DNA from: Luscinia megarhynchos
Taxonomy: Eukaryota > Chordata > Aves > Passeriformes > Turdidae
NCBI GenBank assembly: GCA_034336665.1
Contig: JAPFBE010000003.1
Span: 57,269,352-57,333,351, forward strand
DNA length: 64,000 nt
Direction of reading: 5' to 3'
Below the pieces are notes generated by a model. That model worked only from the letters and a program-made list of their open reading frames with translations. It ran no database searches and was not told the DNA's origin. Each line of letters opens with the position of its first letter. Position 1 is the first letter of the stretch. Shown one piece after another: positions 25,691 to 37,100 of this stretch. Made by a program: the position numbers and the translations under genes.

Positions 25691-28600
25691 AGATGTCCCA
25701 TTGAAAACTAGTAAGCAAGAAGGAAGAAAAAGAATGAAAAGGATTAAAGGACCAAATTATATACTAACCTTATGAAAAGTGGCAATTTAAAAAAAAAGTA
25801 GAATCAAAATGTGAATAAGCACAGCTATCTGTTCTTAAAATACACAGAATTACCTACCCTGCAGAATAACATTTGTTTCTTGCAAGGCACACTCTATGTG
25901 CTTGCAGTGATTTGTGTGTAAAATACATAACTTTCTGAATAAAGCACAATATTAAATTGCTGCAGTACAAACCAAATTTCTTTCTCTATTTCCATCTATC
26001 AAGCAGGTTCAAAGGCTTTCTCTCCTCACTTTCAGTTTACTCAAAAAACTAGATCTCAAAATAAATATAGCTGTCCCCAGCACATATCTATATAAGTCAA
26101 TAGGAAAATATACGGAGTTAAGGTGACAAATTTTACATGTATTTATTGATTTATAATTCACCTGTGTTCAGATACTAGAGACATAAAAGGGTTTGGAGAA
26201 TATATATACTGAATAAAGTGGAAATATCAACCACAGGGATTTTTACAAGGACCTCCTGCTAGGTATGAGTTACAGGTAAGGAATAAGCCTGGAAGTGATT
26301 GCCTGAAGTGTAAGAATTGTGCCATGGACAGATCTGAGCTAGAGGCTGAGCCTACAATTCTGAGAAAGGTGACTTTTTCAAAACAATGGGCTAAAAAGGG
26401 TACCATGGTTGACTGGTTCTTAAGGGGCGTGTTCAGGGAAATACAAATAAATACTAATAAAGTAAAAAAACATATCATCTATTCAAAAGAGGATTGTCAC
26501 ATGGAGGAGATATAACAATAATAAAAAAAAAAAATCAAGCTTTATCTTGTAAAAGCTGTGCCAAAAAATAGATGTGCTATATTTAAGCATCTTTAGAGAT
26601 ATTTCTAGGGGAATGAATAGGAAAAAAACTTAGGTAAGAACTTGACTTTGTTCTCTTTCTGCCCTCAGAGAACTTGACATCTAAACATTAAGATAACTGG
26701 AAAATCACACTGGTCTTTGTTCAGTGTGTGATTTCTAAGTAACATTCATAATGAATTCTAATTCTTCTAATTTGAGTTGTTTTACATTTATAAATGTTTC
26801 AACAAGAGCAGACAAGTAAAGAAGAAAAAAAGGGAAAATAGCTGAAGTTCATTGTAGAATAACCAGTCATAAAGATGTTTTCCCCAAGCCTAGATAAAAA
26901 TGGAGGGAGGCACTTGTGATCTGTGTTGTGACTCAGATGTTTTCCTCAGAGTGGAGAGGTATTTTCAGAAGATTCCAATTTGTTTGAGGTAGCTTGTGAT
27001 CTGTGCTTTGCATGGTATACTGTAGGCAGATGCAGTATTTTTAAGATTATTTTTTCTGGTTACCCCTAAGATCTACCAGTGTACTTGGACTGTGAGCTTC
27101 ATAATTTTTAGACAAACTGTGAACGAAAAAATGTTCCAGGAATAAGGCAGGGGCTTTAGAGTTCTTGTGAAACTTCATAAGTAACAAATCTTGGATTGTC
27201 ACCACAAAGTCGCCTGAACATAAGCTAAAATGTTCACAATTTCCCTTTCTCTTTGCCCTTTAGACTCTTTCATCTCTTGGGTTTGATAAAGGTCCATCAT
27301 CTCTTTCTCTGACAATATTTCAGTATTGGGTCTCCCACAAATACAAAGCCATTCATCTTCACATGTTATTATGGATTTCTAATTCATTAACAATGTTCAT
27401 AAAATTGTTTTAATTTGAAAGGGTGAGTTTTATCTGTCAGTATAAACATATTTTAAAGTATAAACTGAAGTAAGATATTAATAAATATTATCCTATGATC
27501 TTTTGTCCTTTTAGGAGTTCTGCAAGACATCTTATATTCATTCTGTCTGTTTCCTAGGAAATGATAAGAAAACATGTAATGTTTGCCTTCAATATTATGA
27601 AAACCCAGAAAGCACTCAAAAAATTCTAAGAAATCCCAATGAGGTTTGCTGATTTCCAGGTAAAAGCGAATGATTAAATGAAATTTAAATTAACTTACAG
27701 TAAATTAGGGTTAGACAATGTATGTAATGTATCAAGGTCAAAAGGCAGGTAATTCTTTGAGACAGTAACTCTGAAAGCAGGAATTAACTTTTAAAATTTA
27801 TTTATTTTTAATTGCAAAACCTTTGTGTGCTGATTTGTATTCTTTTCAAGTTTTAATTAAGACAATTTACTGGTGGGTGCCCAAAGTAAATACATGAGGA
27901 TATAGCAGTCCTTGTCTTAGGAAATGTCTGTGGCATACAGTGTTTAAAATTTTTATGCCTTTGTGACTCTATGTATCCTTTGTTTCATCACTCCCTTGGT
28001 AGTGTAGCTTATTTTCCAAGTTAAACAAAGGCATTGGCAGAGAAGCTACAAAGAGTTCTAATCTCCTGACCCTCACACTGACAGTTCAATATATTTTAGA
28101 ACAACTAAAGATATGGAAGTGGAATTATGAAACAAGCAGGCACTTTAGAAAAATGTTCTGTAAATTTATAGCTTCACAGCGCAGTGGAACTGCTGTAGTT
28201 TTAAAAGAGCAAGGACATACATCTGGAAAATAAAACATAATGGTAGTGGCTCACTGCAAGAAAAAGATAACAAGATCTGTCAAATAAAATAGTACAGAAA
28301 ATGTGAGATTATTGGTTTCATTGGGATTTATTAATTTGATAAATTTCAATTCTTGTTTGCTAAATGAGGGTGGGGGAAACTGCCACGCAGGCTGATGACT
28401 TGCAATCACTTTATAACATGCTCTGGTTTTATTTTTCACCTATATCTAAAATTCATGCAGTTAGCTAGGGAAAGGTTCTCTCCCCTCAGCGGGCTGGCTC
28501 TTGCAGCAACTCAAAGCACACATATTCAAGCATCAAATGTCACCACATTGCCATCTTACTGTGAGTGACTGGAATTTACTTCCTATTGTCAGTGGTGCTG

Positions 28601-30660
28601 AAAATTTCTACCAGATACTACAGAGTTCATAATGTGTTGTCTAAACTGAAAACATTTTCAGGGACTGAACTGACCTTTTAGAAAACTGCACTTTCATCCT
28701 TAAAGTGCTGGACTATTGCAATATTTCATTTAAAAGGTTATTTAAACTTTTTCATCTTTTTGTAGAAAAGGGTAAGGATTATTTTGTGGAAGAAGTATCT
28801 TCATATAACTCTTCTGTGTCAAAAACCAAGGAAGAATACCACTCATTATTCTAAAATTACTTCAAGAAAACTAGGCAGAAAAGACCATGGCTGCTATTCT
28901 CCTTGAGAAATGAGCAGATAATTGTAATTAATATTTAATACTTACTTTCTAATTCTAACTAATCATTATTAGAGATAAAGTGGATTTTTTTCTATGAACA
29001 TTCTGAGAAAAGATGAGAAGAAGAAAATATTTTTCTTCTATGATATTGACTTGGAGCTGAGGTATAGAGAAATGATGAGTTGCTCACAGTCAGTCAGAAA
29101 AATCTGCAACTAAATGTGTACTTCTCCAGTACCAGTTAAATGTCCCAACAAAAAATATCTTCCACTACCAATTTGGCTGAAAAGGGATTGATTGCATGTA
29201 GAGCCTAACCATAATACAGCACCTGTGCTTTTAACAGAAGGAAAAAGAAATTGAACCAGATTGCAGAGTTGCCAGCCTGAGGAGTGCTGACCACAAACAG
29301 CCTTTCCCCCTACAATTTATCAGAGGAAGGGAAAAGAAGTATTAAAGATAGGATTAATCCTCTTTAGAGGGGAGAATGTGGGAAATGATTACTGCAGGAA
29401 CTGGTTGGCTGTAGTGCTAAGGGATCAGATTTTAGAAAAAAAATAACAGCCTGCTTCCAAATGATAAATGAATATGTGAGCTTCACTGATGGCACACATG
29501 ACTGTTTTTAGACTTAGAAGAAGTGACAGAGGAAGATGAGCAGTCATGTAAGTGGCAGGGTAAGTGTATTAAAGGCATAGCATAAGAGAAACGAGCTGAC
29601 ATAAAGACCAGTGACCGTAAGGAGAGGTGATAAAAAAAGAGAAGGGAATATATTAAGGAAATGAGTTAACTCTTCCTGTTCTGAATCTTGTATAACTCTT
29701 AGGTCAATGAAGAAAACAACATTGTTCCAGGAAATAAGTGGAGAAATGTGGAATTAAGAACAGAAAGAAAGAAATACAGAAGATTTAACTGCATGTTTTG
29801 CTGGCATCATCTTCTTAGAAAATTTGATATGTACTTGATATTTTTTTCATTATCACAAACATGAACTTTAAATGGGTATTTGGCGTTTCCAGAATGCTCA
29901 AACACATGTAATTAAATAAAGCAGACATAACAGAGTAAGGTACAACCCAGCTACTTATTCCTGGCCTTGCTAAATTGCAAATAATGCAGATTACATGCAA
30001 ATATTTCCTTTGAAATTTACAATACATTGTGTTGTCTTGCAGTAGGCTGGGTTAGGAGTCCACATACATTAACTGAGGATCAGCTGCTGAATGTAATTTA
30101 TAAAGCTAGTATAGCTTATACATTTCAGCCACAAATCTCAAACAAAAATGAACTAAATAAAATGAAATTAAACTTTCAGGGACCACTGTAGAACTATTGG
30201 ACTAGCTTAAAATATTTTCTTCTAAAGCAATATCTCTCATATTTCAAAGAGAGTATGAGACCAAGGACACTTAAGAAGTGGGCCACCCTTTTTGGAGGCA
30301 AGAAGCCAATGCACAAAGATGCTCCATTGCTGCAAGCTGCTGGAAACAGTGAGCAGTGCAACTGAGGTTTTATTTATTTTGTAACTTCTACAGAGCTGTG
30401 AGAAGATCCTGAGTGAGAAAACAGAAGTTGAGTCCACATTTTAGCCCTAGCACTGGCACAAAAAGGAAACTGCTTCTGAAAGGTGATCCACCTACTAACT
30501 AAACAGCCACTCAGATTTTTGTTGGAGTTCAAGCTGTTCTTGCTGCATAAACATGAGATTTTCAGCAACAGAACACCATAGAAGGTAATCCTTTGGGCCT
30601 CCTACAACTACTGCAGCAGTTGTAGCTGCTTACATCTTCTCTGTTTAGGTGTAGAATATT
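25691..30660. other. Anonymous stretch, about 5 kb
   Basis: No gene or clear mobile element recognised. Open frames are below 85 codons. A tentative MIR remnant at 29053-29118 is listed separately. Confidence 0.5.
29053..29118 (-). mobile_element. Possible MIR SINE remnant
   Basis: The order 'gagctgaggtatagaga', 'gagttgctcacagtcagtcag' and 'ctgcaacta' follows the reverse complement of the MIR core ('actgaggcacagagaggttaag', 'gactt.cccaaggtcacacag'). It is diverged and short, but the block order is right over 65 bp. Confidence 0.35.
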
Positions 30661-30850
30661 TATAGAATCACAGAATGAATCGTGTGGGTTGAAAAGGACC
30701 TTTAAATGCCATCTGGTCCAACCCCACTGCAATGAACAGAGACATCTGCAGCTACACCTCATTGCTCAGAGCCACATGTATGTAACCCAGCCTTGAATGT
30801 TTTCAGGAATGGGGCATCCACCATCTCTATGGGAATCCTATAACACCTTT
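30661..30850 (-). mobile_element. CR1 LINE 3' end, inverted
   Basis: The + strand begins with 'agaatcacagaatgaat', then 'gggttgaaaaggacctttaaa', 'catctggtccaacccc', 'cagccttgaatgttttcaggaatgg' and 'catccaccatctct'. That is the reverse complement of the avian CR1 3' untranslated region and tail, so the element runs on -. The match may continue weakly to about 30872 before a T/G tract. It is a truncated copy with no coding capacity. Confidence 0.92.
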
Positions 30851-30877
30851 TATTAATGAAGTTGTATTAGAAATGTT

Positions 30878-30981
30878 TTTGGGGATTTTTTGGTGGTTTT
30901 TTGTTTGTTTTTGTTTGTTTGTTTGTTTGTTTATTTGTTTTGTTTTGTTTTTGGGGGTTTTTTTTGTTTGGTTGGTTTTGC
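30878..30981 (+). repeat. T/G-only tract with (TTTG)n
   Basis: About 100 bp of TTTG and TTTTG units with G-runs at each end. It lies directly downstream (in + coordinates) of the inverted CR1 fragment, at its 5'-truncated side rather than its tail, so it is not a CR1 tail. Confidence 0.88.
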
Positions 30982-33448
30982 TAAGAAAGTATTTGCTTCA
31001 GAATAGAGTAGTATAGCGATGTAAAAAGTTGATAGCTATAAAACTATTCCACCTTTTTTTTTTCTAAGAGATCTTTAACACAGAATTATAAATAGCTGTG
31101 GAAAGTAAGATGCCATGCAGAAGTAAGTATGGAGATAAATGTTTGCATTTAATAGTCAGTAATAGGTTTATATTGCTGCATCAGGAGCATGCATCTTATG
31201 GTTGCTGTTTTACTCCCACAGGTCAAATATGTTGCAGATATTCAATGTATTAAATGACATGCACCTCTATATTGAACAAAAACCAAATGCAACTATAAGA
31301 GATTCTTCAAAACAACAATTTAAAAACCCAAAAACTCCCTGAAACTGCAATTGCTTCCTATCCTGAGGAAAGAAAAACAACTGGCAGTATGTTACCAATA
31401 TTCAGTGAAAAATTGAAGATGGCAATCTTTGCACACTAATTTGACAGATTAAAAGAGATGTGAAGTTAGATGAGAAAACCAAGCTTTTTGGAAAACTATC
31501 CATTTTTTTGCTTAATATATTAAAGCATTGCACTTGTTTACATACATACAGGTTCTGCATTTTTTTAAAATAAACCTATATGGTTGGAAGTTTTACCCTG
31601 TCCTTTTAAGGACATTTTAATATATTGAAATTTTTAATAAAACTTATTGATAAATTTCCATCAAAATCTACTGAATGTGGAATGTGTGTTTTCCTTTATA
31701 TTGACATTTTTCATGGATAAATATCAGACTGTCATTGTTTTTCTTCCCCCACTTACTTTTCTTTTAGTGAATGTATATAGAACATTTTCTTTCAGGTCAG
31801 CATCATGGTAATACTTCCATCCACTGAAGCTCTTAATTTCCTCATAAGAACTGCCAATTGCAGGATTCTGGGGTCTTGTGATGATGAGACTTCATCACTA
31901 TGGTACAATCAGTATGAGACACTGTCTACATGAGAGTCTAAAACACAAGAAGAAAAACTGTGATAAAAATCAACAGAATTGTCTATTTATTTATTATTAT
32001 AGACAAAACAACCATAAGATTTTGAAGGATCAGGTTCTTAACAATCCTTTTCATTTCATTACTCATTGTGAATTGATGAGATGCTGAGATTTGTTCACAC
32101 ATATTTAAATATCATAGAGAAACTTGTATCTGGCCTATTGGTTGTTATTACAGCAGACAGGAATACCAAGCTATTTAGGGACAACAACTCTGATTTTCAT
32201 TGATTTCACCAGGGACTCAGGCACCAAAATCCTTCTCAGCCAGGCACCTATGGACAGTTGAGAAACCAGCGATCGTTATTCATATTGTTCAGCCCTCAAC
32301 CATTAATCAGGGTAAAACTTGAGAATTGAGAATGACATATTTGTCAGTCCTCCTCACTTCCCATAAACACTTTTGTTGATTTTCACTTATATGTACAATA
32401 CGAAATGAGTGGAACAGTGCACTTTACTGAATCAATACAGAGCATGATGATTTAAAGTGTCAGGATATAAGGCACAGATAAGAAAAAAGCAGGAGGCAAG
32501 AATAGCAACATTACTGAGAAATGAAATAGAATCTGCTGAGAAAAATGGCATAAACGCTTGGAATGACAGTAGAGAAAGTTTTGATAGAAATTTGGATAAT
32601 AAAGGCAGGCAGGTAATTCACTGATGTAGCTACAGATCTCTTGGGCAGTTAGAGCAGATATGGCAGTACACTCAGCATGGTATCTAAGAGCTTGGCTTTA
32701 ATCTTTATCAAAGGAAAAGTAATTACCTTGATACCGATTTTGAAGGAAACTAAGTAAAACTTAAGAGAATTTTTTTTTCCAAGGAACTATAAATTGTTGG
32801 GAGGGAGGTGATAGGGAAAGAGTGTTTGTTTTTATTTAGTTCTTTGGGTTTTGTTTTTCTGCTAAATAGCCTACATGGTTAGAGGCAGTTCTGTGTATAA
32901 TGCAATGGCTTGAGACAGGTATAAACACAGCTGATATTGAGAACAGGCACTATGCAGCAAATAAGAAAATCTTCAGATTTGGTGTACTTATGAGACTTCT
33001 TAGCAGAGAAAGAAGTGCACTAGGTTTGATGCCAGAAAGTCTGACTATGAGGAAATGTGAAATACTCATTGAAATTTTGCTGATATTTTATAGCTCTGAG
33101 GAAATATACTAGGGAGACTGAAATAATGGAAGAACTGACAATTAAAATTTACTCTGATATAATCCATCCAGGGAAATAGAGAGCAAAGTAAGCTAACAAG
33201 GAATGTGAATAATATTGATATATGTAAGAAAAAAAAGGGGAAAAAAACCTTTAAAGAAATATAAAAATTCTAAAAAGAAAAAAGAGAAAGTAAAGTAAAA
33301 AGTAGAAGTAGTAAAAACCAGGAGATAGAGGATAACTCTTATTTTTGCATGGAAACCATTTAATTCCTAAAATTAGAAGCTGCATAAATTATGTTAGCAG
33401 CAGTATTTGAATGCAGAGTTGCAGCACACACGCCATAAACACTTGCAC
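30982..33448. other. Anonymous stretch
   Basis: No gene recognised. A possible ancient repeat remnant at 32190-32252 is listed separately. An A-rich stretch without regular units lies at about 33225-33310. Confidence 0.5.
32190..32252. repeat. Possible ancient amniote interspersed-repeat remnant
   Basis: 'ttttcattgatttcaccaggg', then 'caggcaccaaaatcctt', then 'caggcacct' recall an old repeat abundant in turtles and crocodilians that carries 'attgacttcaatgg' followed by 'aggcacctaaat'. The match is short and from memory. Confidence 0.3.
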
Positions 33449-34129
33449 TGGTTTTGGCTGGGAAAGATACCATTTTCTGGGATTGATTTTTTTTTTTTTT
33501 AGTGGCTCCTGTGGGTCTATTTTTGGATCTGTGCTGAAAATTGTTGATAGTGCAGATGTTTTCCTTACTGCTGAGCAGTACTGACATAGGGCCAAGGCCT
33601 TTTCTACCTCTCACCCTTACCCCTCCAGGGACATGGTTGGGAGTGCACAAGGAGCTGGGAAGGAACACAGACAGGACAGGTGACCCCAAATGACCAAAAG
33701 GATACCATATGGCTTTGCTCCTACCATATGGCATCCTGCTCAGGAATGCAAATCAGGAAATCAGGATGGGATGAGAGGTTTGTGAGGGCTACTGGTGCTT
33801 GGATACTGCTGGGCATCAGTGGGCTCACAGGGAACAATTGTATTATCTTCACTATTTTGTTTTTCTTGGATGCTTTTTGTTTGATTGGTTGGTTTTTTTG
33901 TTTTTTTTGTTTTTGTTTTGTTTTGTTTTGTTTTGTTTTGATTTTTTGTGGTTTTTGTATGTTTGTTGGTTTTGGAGGATTTTGTATTTTTGTTTGGGGA
34001 GGATTGAAGGAGAAATAATTTTTTTTCTTCTTTGTTTGTTTTGGGGTTTTTTTGTTCATTTTGTGCTTAGCAGGGGGGAAGTTTGTGAGCAAGCAGTTCT
34101 TAGTTGCCTGCCATGGTTGAACCATGACA
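33449..34129 (+). mobile_element. Solitary endogenous-retrovirus LTR (avian ERV), T/G-expanded
   Basis: It begins with TG in 'tggttttggctggga' and ends with CA in 'gttgaaccatgaca'. Between these, blocks known from a widespread avian ERV LTR occur in order: 'ggatctgtgctgaaaattg' (33524), 'actgctgagcagtactgacatag' (33567), 'aaggccttttctacctctcac' (33593), 'tgggagtgcacaaggagctggga' (33639), 'gacaggtgaccccaaatgacc' (33676), 'accatatggcatcctgctcag' (33722) and 'gtgcttag' (34062). The flanks share GCAC (33445-33448 and 34130-34133), a likely 4-bp target-site duplication. No primer-binding site or gag-pol follows, so it is a solo LTR left by recombination. Its 3' third (about 33850-34060) is a long T/G-only tract in place of the usual sequence. 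It codes for nothing. Confidence 0.85.
33858..34060 (+). repeat. T/G-only tract with (TTTTG)n inside the LTR
   Basis: About 200 bp that are nearly all T and G on +, with a (TTTTG) core around 33910-33940. It lies within the LTR listed above. The 161- and 144-codon frames overlapping it are low-complexity artefacts. Confidence 0.88.
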
Positions 34130-37100
34130 GCACTGGAGGTGTTGGATGGCAACAAGGAACAGGAGAATTAAGACACAACAGAAGGGGCTGTCTTACCTGC
34201 TGCTTTTTGGTCACAGTTTTCCCCATCTTTCCTACTTACAAAAACACTTCAACAAACGACTTTAGATTTGCTGTAGATGGTTGAAAAATAAAAGTGGTGG
34301 GTTGAAAACACTAATGTCAAATTCTGGCTTTCTTAAACCATATAAACCTCTTCAATTTAAAGCCACTTATGACCTCAATCTTCACAAATACAGGAATTGC
34401 CATTTCACAAAATCACTGCAGATAAACTTCAGGTGCCCAAAGTTTATACTTTACATAGTTTGTAATGACAGTCAGCCTGACCTGATGTTGGAATCAGCTG
34501 CCTAAAAAAAGTATATGGCTAGAACCAGGCCAGCAACCTTCTGTCTTCCTTTCAGGCTTTCAGCTGCATCTCTAAAAATCCACAGATTTCCTGCAGTCCT
34601 GTGTTGCCTCTGCCAAGGTCGTGCATGTCTCAAGTATCCTAGGGCATCTGGTACCATATTTGTGCACTCAAAGCACCCTTTGGTAAAACAGTTTATTTCA
34701 ACAATTTCATTTAGAACATGCTGGAAGATACAACAGTTAAAGAAAGAGGAGAAATAATGAGGTGCATAATTAAACTGGGCTTTTTGATCAGTGCTTTCTA
34801 AAACCTAACTAGACATTTGTTATACTTGTAAGCTGTCTTGTTCCCAGTCTTCAGCTCATTTAATCAGATGTAGCTTAACTGCATCTAATACCAAGTGCTA
34901 CACAGTGATTTTTAAAATAAAAGATCTCAAATTCAGTTTGTAAAGTCTGCCTGTACACTTCTTTGAAATCTGTTTATAGTGAAAAGAAATTTGGAAAAAC
35001 TATTTTTGTTTTGTTTGTGTGTTTCATTTAGCAAAGTTAAAATTTTCAGAATTTTATTATCATTTCTACATTCAGAGTGTGTCAACAGAGGATGTAAAAG
35101 TTGTGTAAACCCTTTTTTCTTACATTTCTCTAGGGTTTCTGACTCAGAGCTGTAAAAACCCAGGAGTGACTCAGCTATGACCGTTCACTCCTCTTTTTGA
35201 TCTGTTTTATTTCCTTTCACAAAGCAGTTTATTCCCTTTTGTTCCTGGTCAAAGATTTGATCACTCCCTGCACTTCTCTAGACACTTTTCTACTCTTTTA
35301 CTTACAAGAGGGAATAATATGTCAGTCTCCCTTGCTTTCTCTTTCATGCACCATGTCATAGGCTGCTCTCCCCTGTGTGGCAGAGAAAGGCTGTGGAAAT
35401 ATAACCTTAAATCAATTTCTAGCAGTCTGCTTACTTCTTTTTTTTTCTTTTCCTTTTTTTTTTTCCCCCAAATTTAAATCATGTCCCACATTTCTCTTTT
35501 GAATACTCCTTTATTTTTCTGGAAGAATGATTAAGACCATGAAAACAGGGGTTTTGCAATGGATACCTGTGAGAAACACCTGCTATATTTTAGGACAGGT
35601 GTAACTCCCTCTCACCAGACAGTCAGGGGCCATCCAGAAATGGGTACCAGTTCAGAAAAGATTGTTAAAGCAATGTGTCTAGTCAAAGCATTGCCTTAGC
35701 AACCCCAGCCTGTGGCTGCTGGCTGCATCTGAAATCAGTGTTCCACTCTGGCCCCCAGGCACAGGAAGGGACAAGACCTTGTTTCCCACAGGAATGCAAA
35801 TGGCAGGTGCAGCTGGCCACCCACTGACAACATGTACTAGAGCTAGAGTAGCCCAAGGGATTTGACAATGAAATACATTCACACAGATGCTGCTTGAAAA
35901 ACATTAAGGGATAATACTTCTTCATGGAAGGACAACTGTTAGAATATGAGATGCCCACTCTAGGATTTACAGCCATCACTCTATTTAACCTCTGTTGCAG
36001 ATCAGCTTGGCAGCTTTAGTTTAATCTCAGATATTCTACTGCTTTCCTAAATCTACTCAGTAAGGGTATAAGTATCCCTTACTGGAAAAAAGAATAAAGT
36101 CCGAAAATATCACAGGATTGGAATAGATTTACTGTAGGAACCAGATTTCTCATTTAAACTGAGGAAATGTTAAATGAGGAAAAGTTAAATTTAGAAGCAA
36201 CTGAAAGGAAATATACCCTTGCTGTAATGCTAAAGATGACAACTAAAAGATTGTAAAAATGATTCCTATATCTTAAATATAAGATAATTTTAATATTAAA
36301 TCTTTGCAGATTTTTTCTAAAAATCAAGGCTTAAAGGACTGCATAATTTATATTCCTGAAAAAATCCATTTGCCTATTTCCATTTGTCATTTTTTCATGA
36401 ATAATATCTCTTGCTTATGTTTTAAATACTGGAAAATGTTCAGCTAATAGTGAGAAAGCAACAGTTTATTTCAAGCTAGTGCTGTCTCGGTCACATGAGT
36501 TCTGATATTTAAAGTATTTTAATCAATATGAAAGAATAACAGATGCTAAGCTCTCCAAATACAATTACATTTACTGTATAAATCTTCTTCAGTACAAACT
36601 TAAAAAAAACCCCCAAAACTTACAGGGCTTCTCTTTTGCAAACCAAGATGTTTTCCTCAATGTCTTAATTTATTTTCTAATCTCTCTTTTCTGTGAAACC
36701 TCTTGCAACACAAAACTTCTCTTCTTGCCCACTTTCTAGCACATCTGTCCAATCACTCATTCAGCCTTTTATGAATTCACATTGACTGCAAATGTACAAA
36801 AAAAAATTGGAAATAAGGAAATCTTTCTGTTACTTGCACCATTTCTATACTATAAGGCTTTTTTCTTACAATATATTTCAGTGTGCTAGTCAGTCTACTT
36901 TAAGTGAGCCAGATCATGGAAACTCCTGTGCTTTGATGGACTTAGTCCCGTAAATTACAAAATTTTACCATTAAGAAACATTATTTCAAATTATATCGTC
37001 CAATGATTCTTTGTTTTCAACAAAATGTTGGTTTTAGATATTAATTTGAATCAGAGAAAATTGTTTATGTTGTACTGCAAATAAGCGACCATTAATGTCC

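Noticed and set aside
33680..34284. 112-, 144- and 161-codon frames that look like membrane proteins
   Set aside because: Their hydrophobic runs come from T/G-rich sequence within a solo LTR, which does not encode protein.
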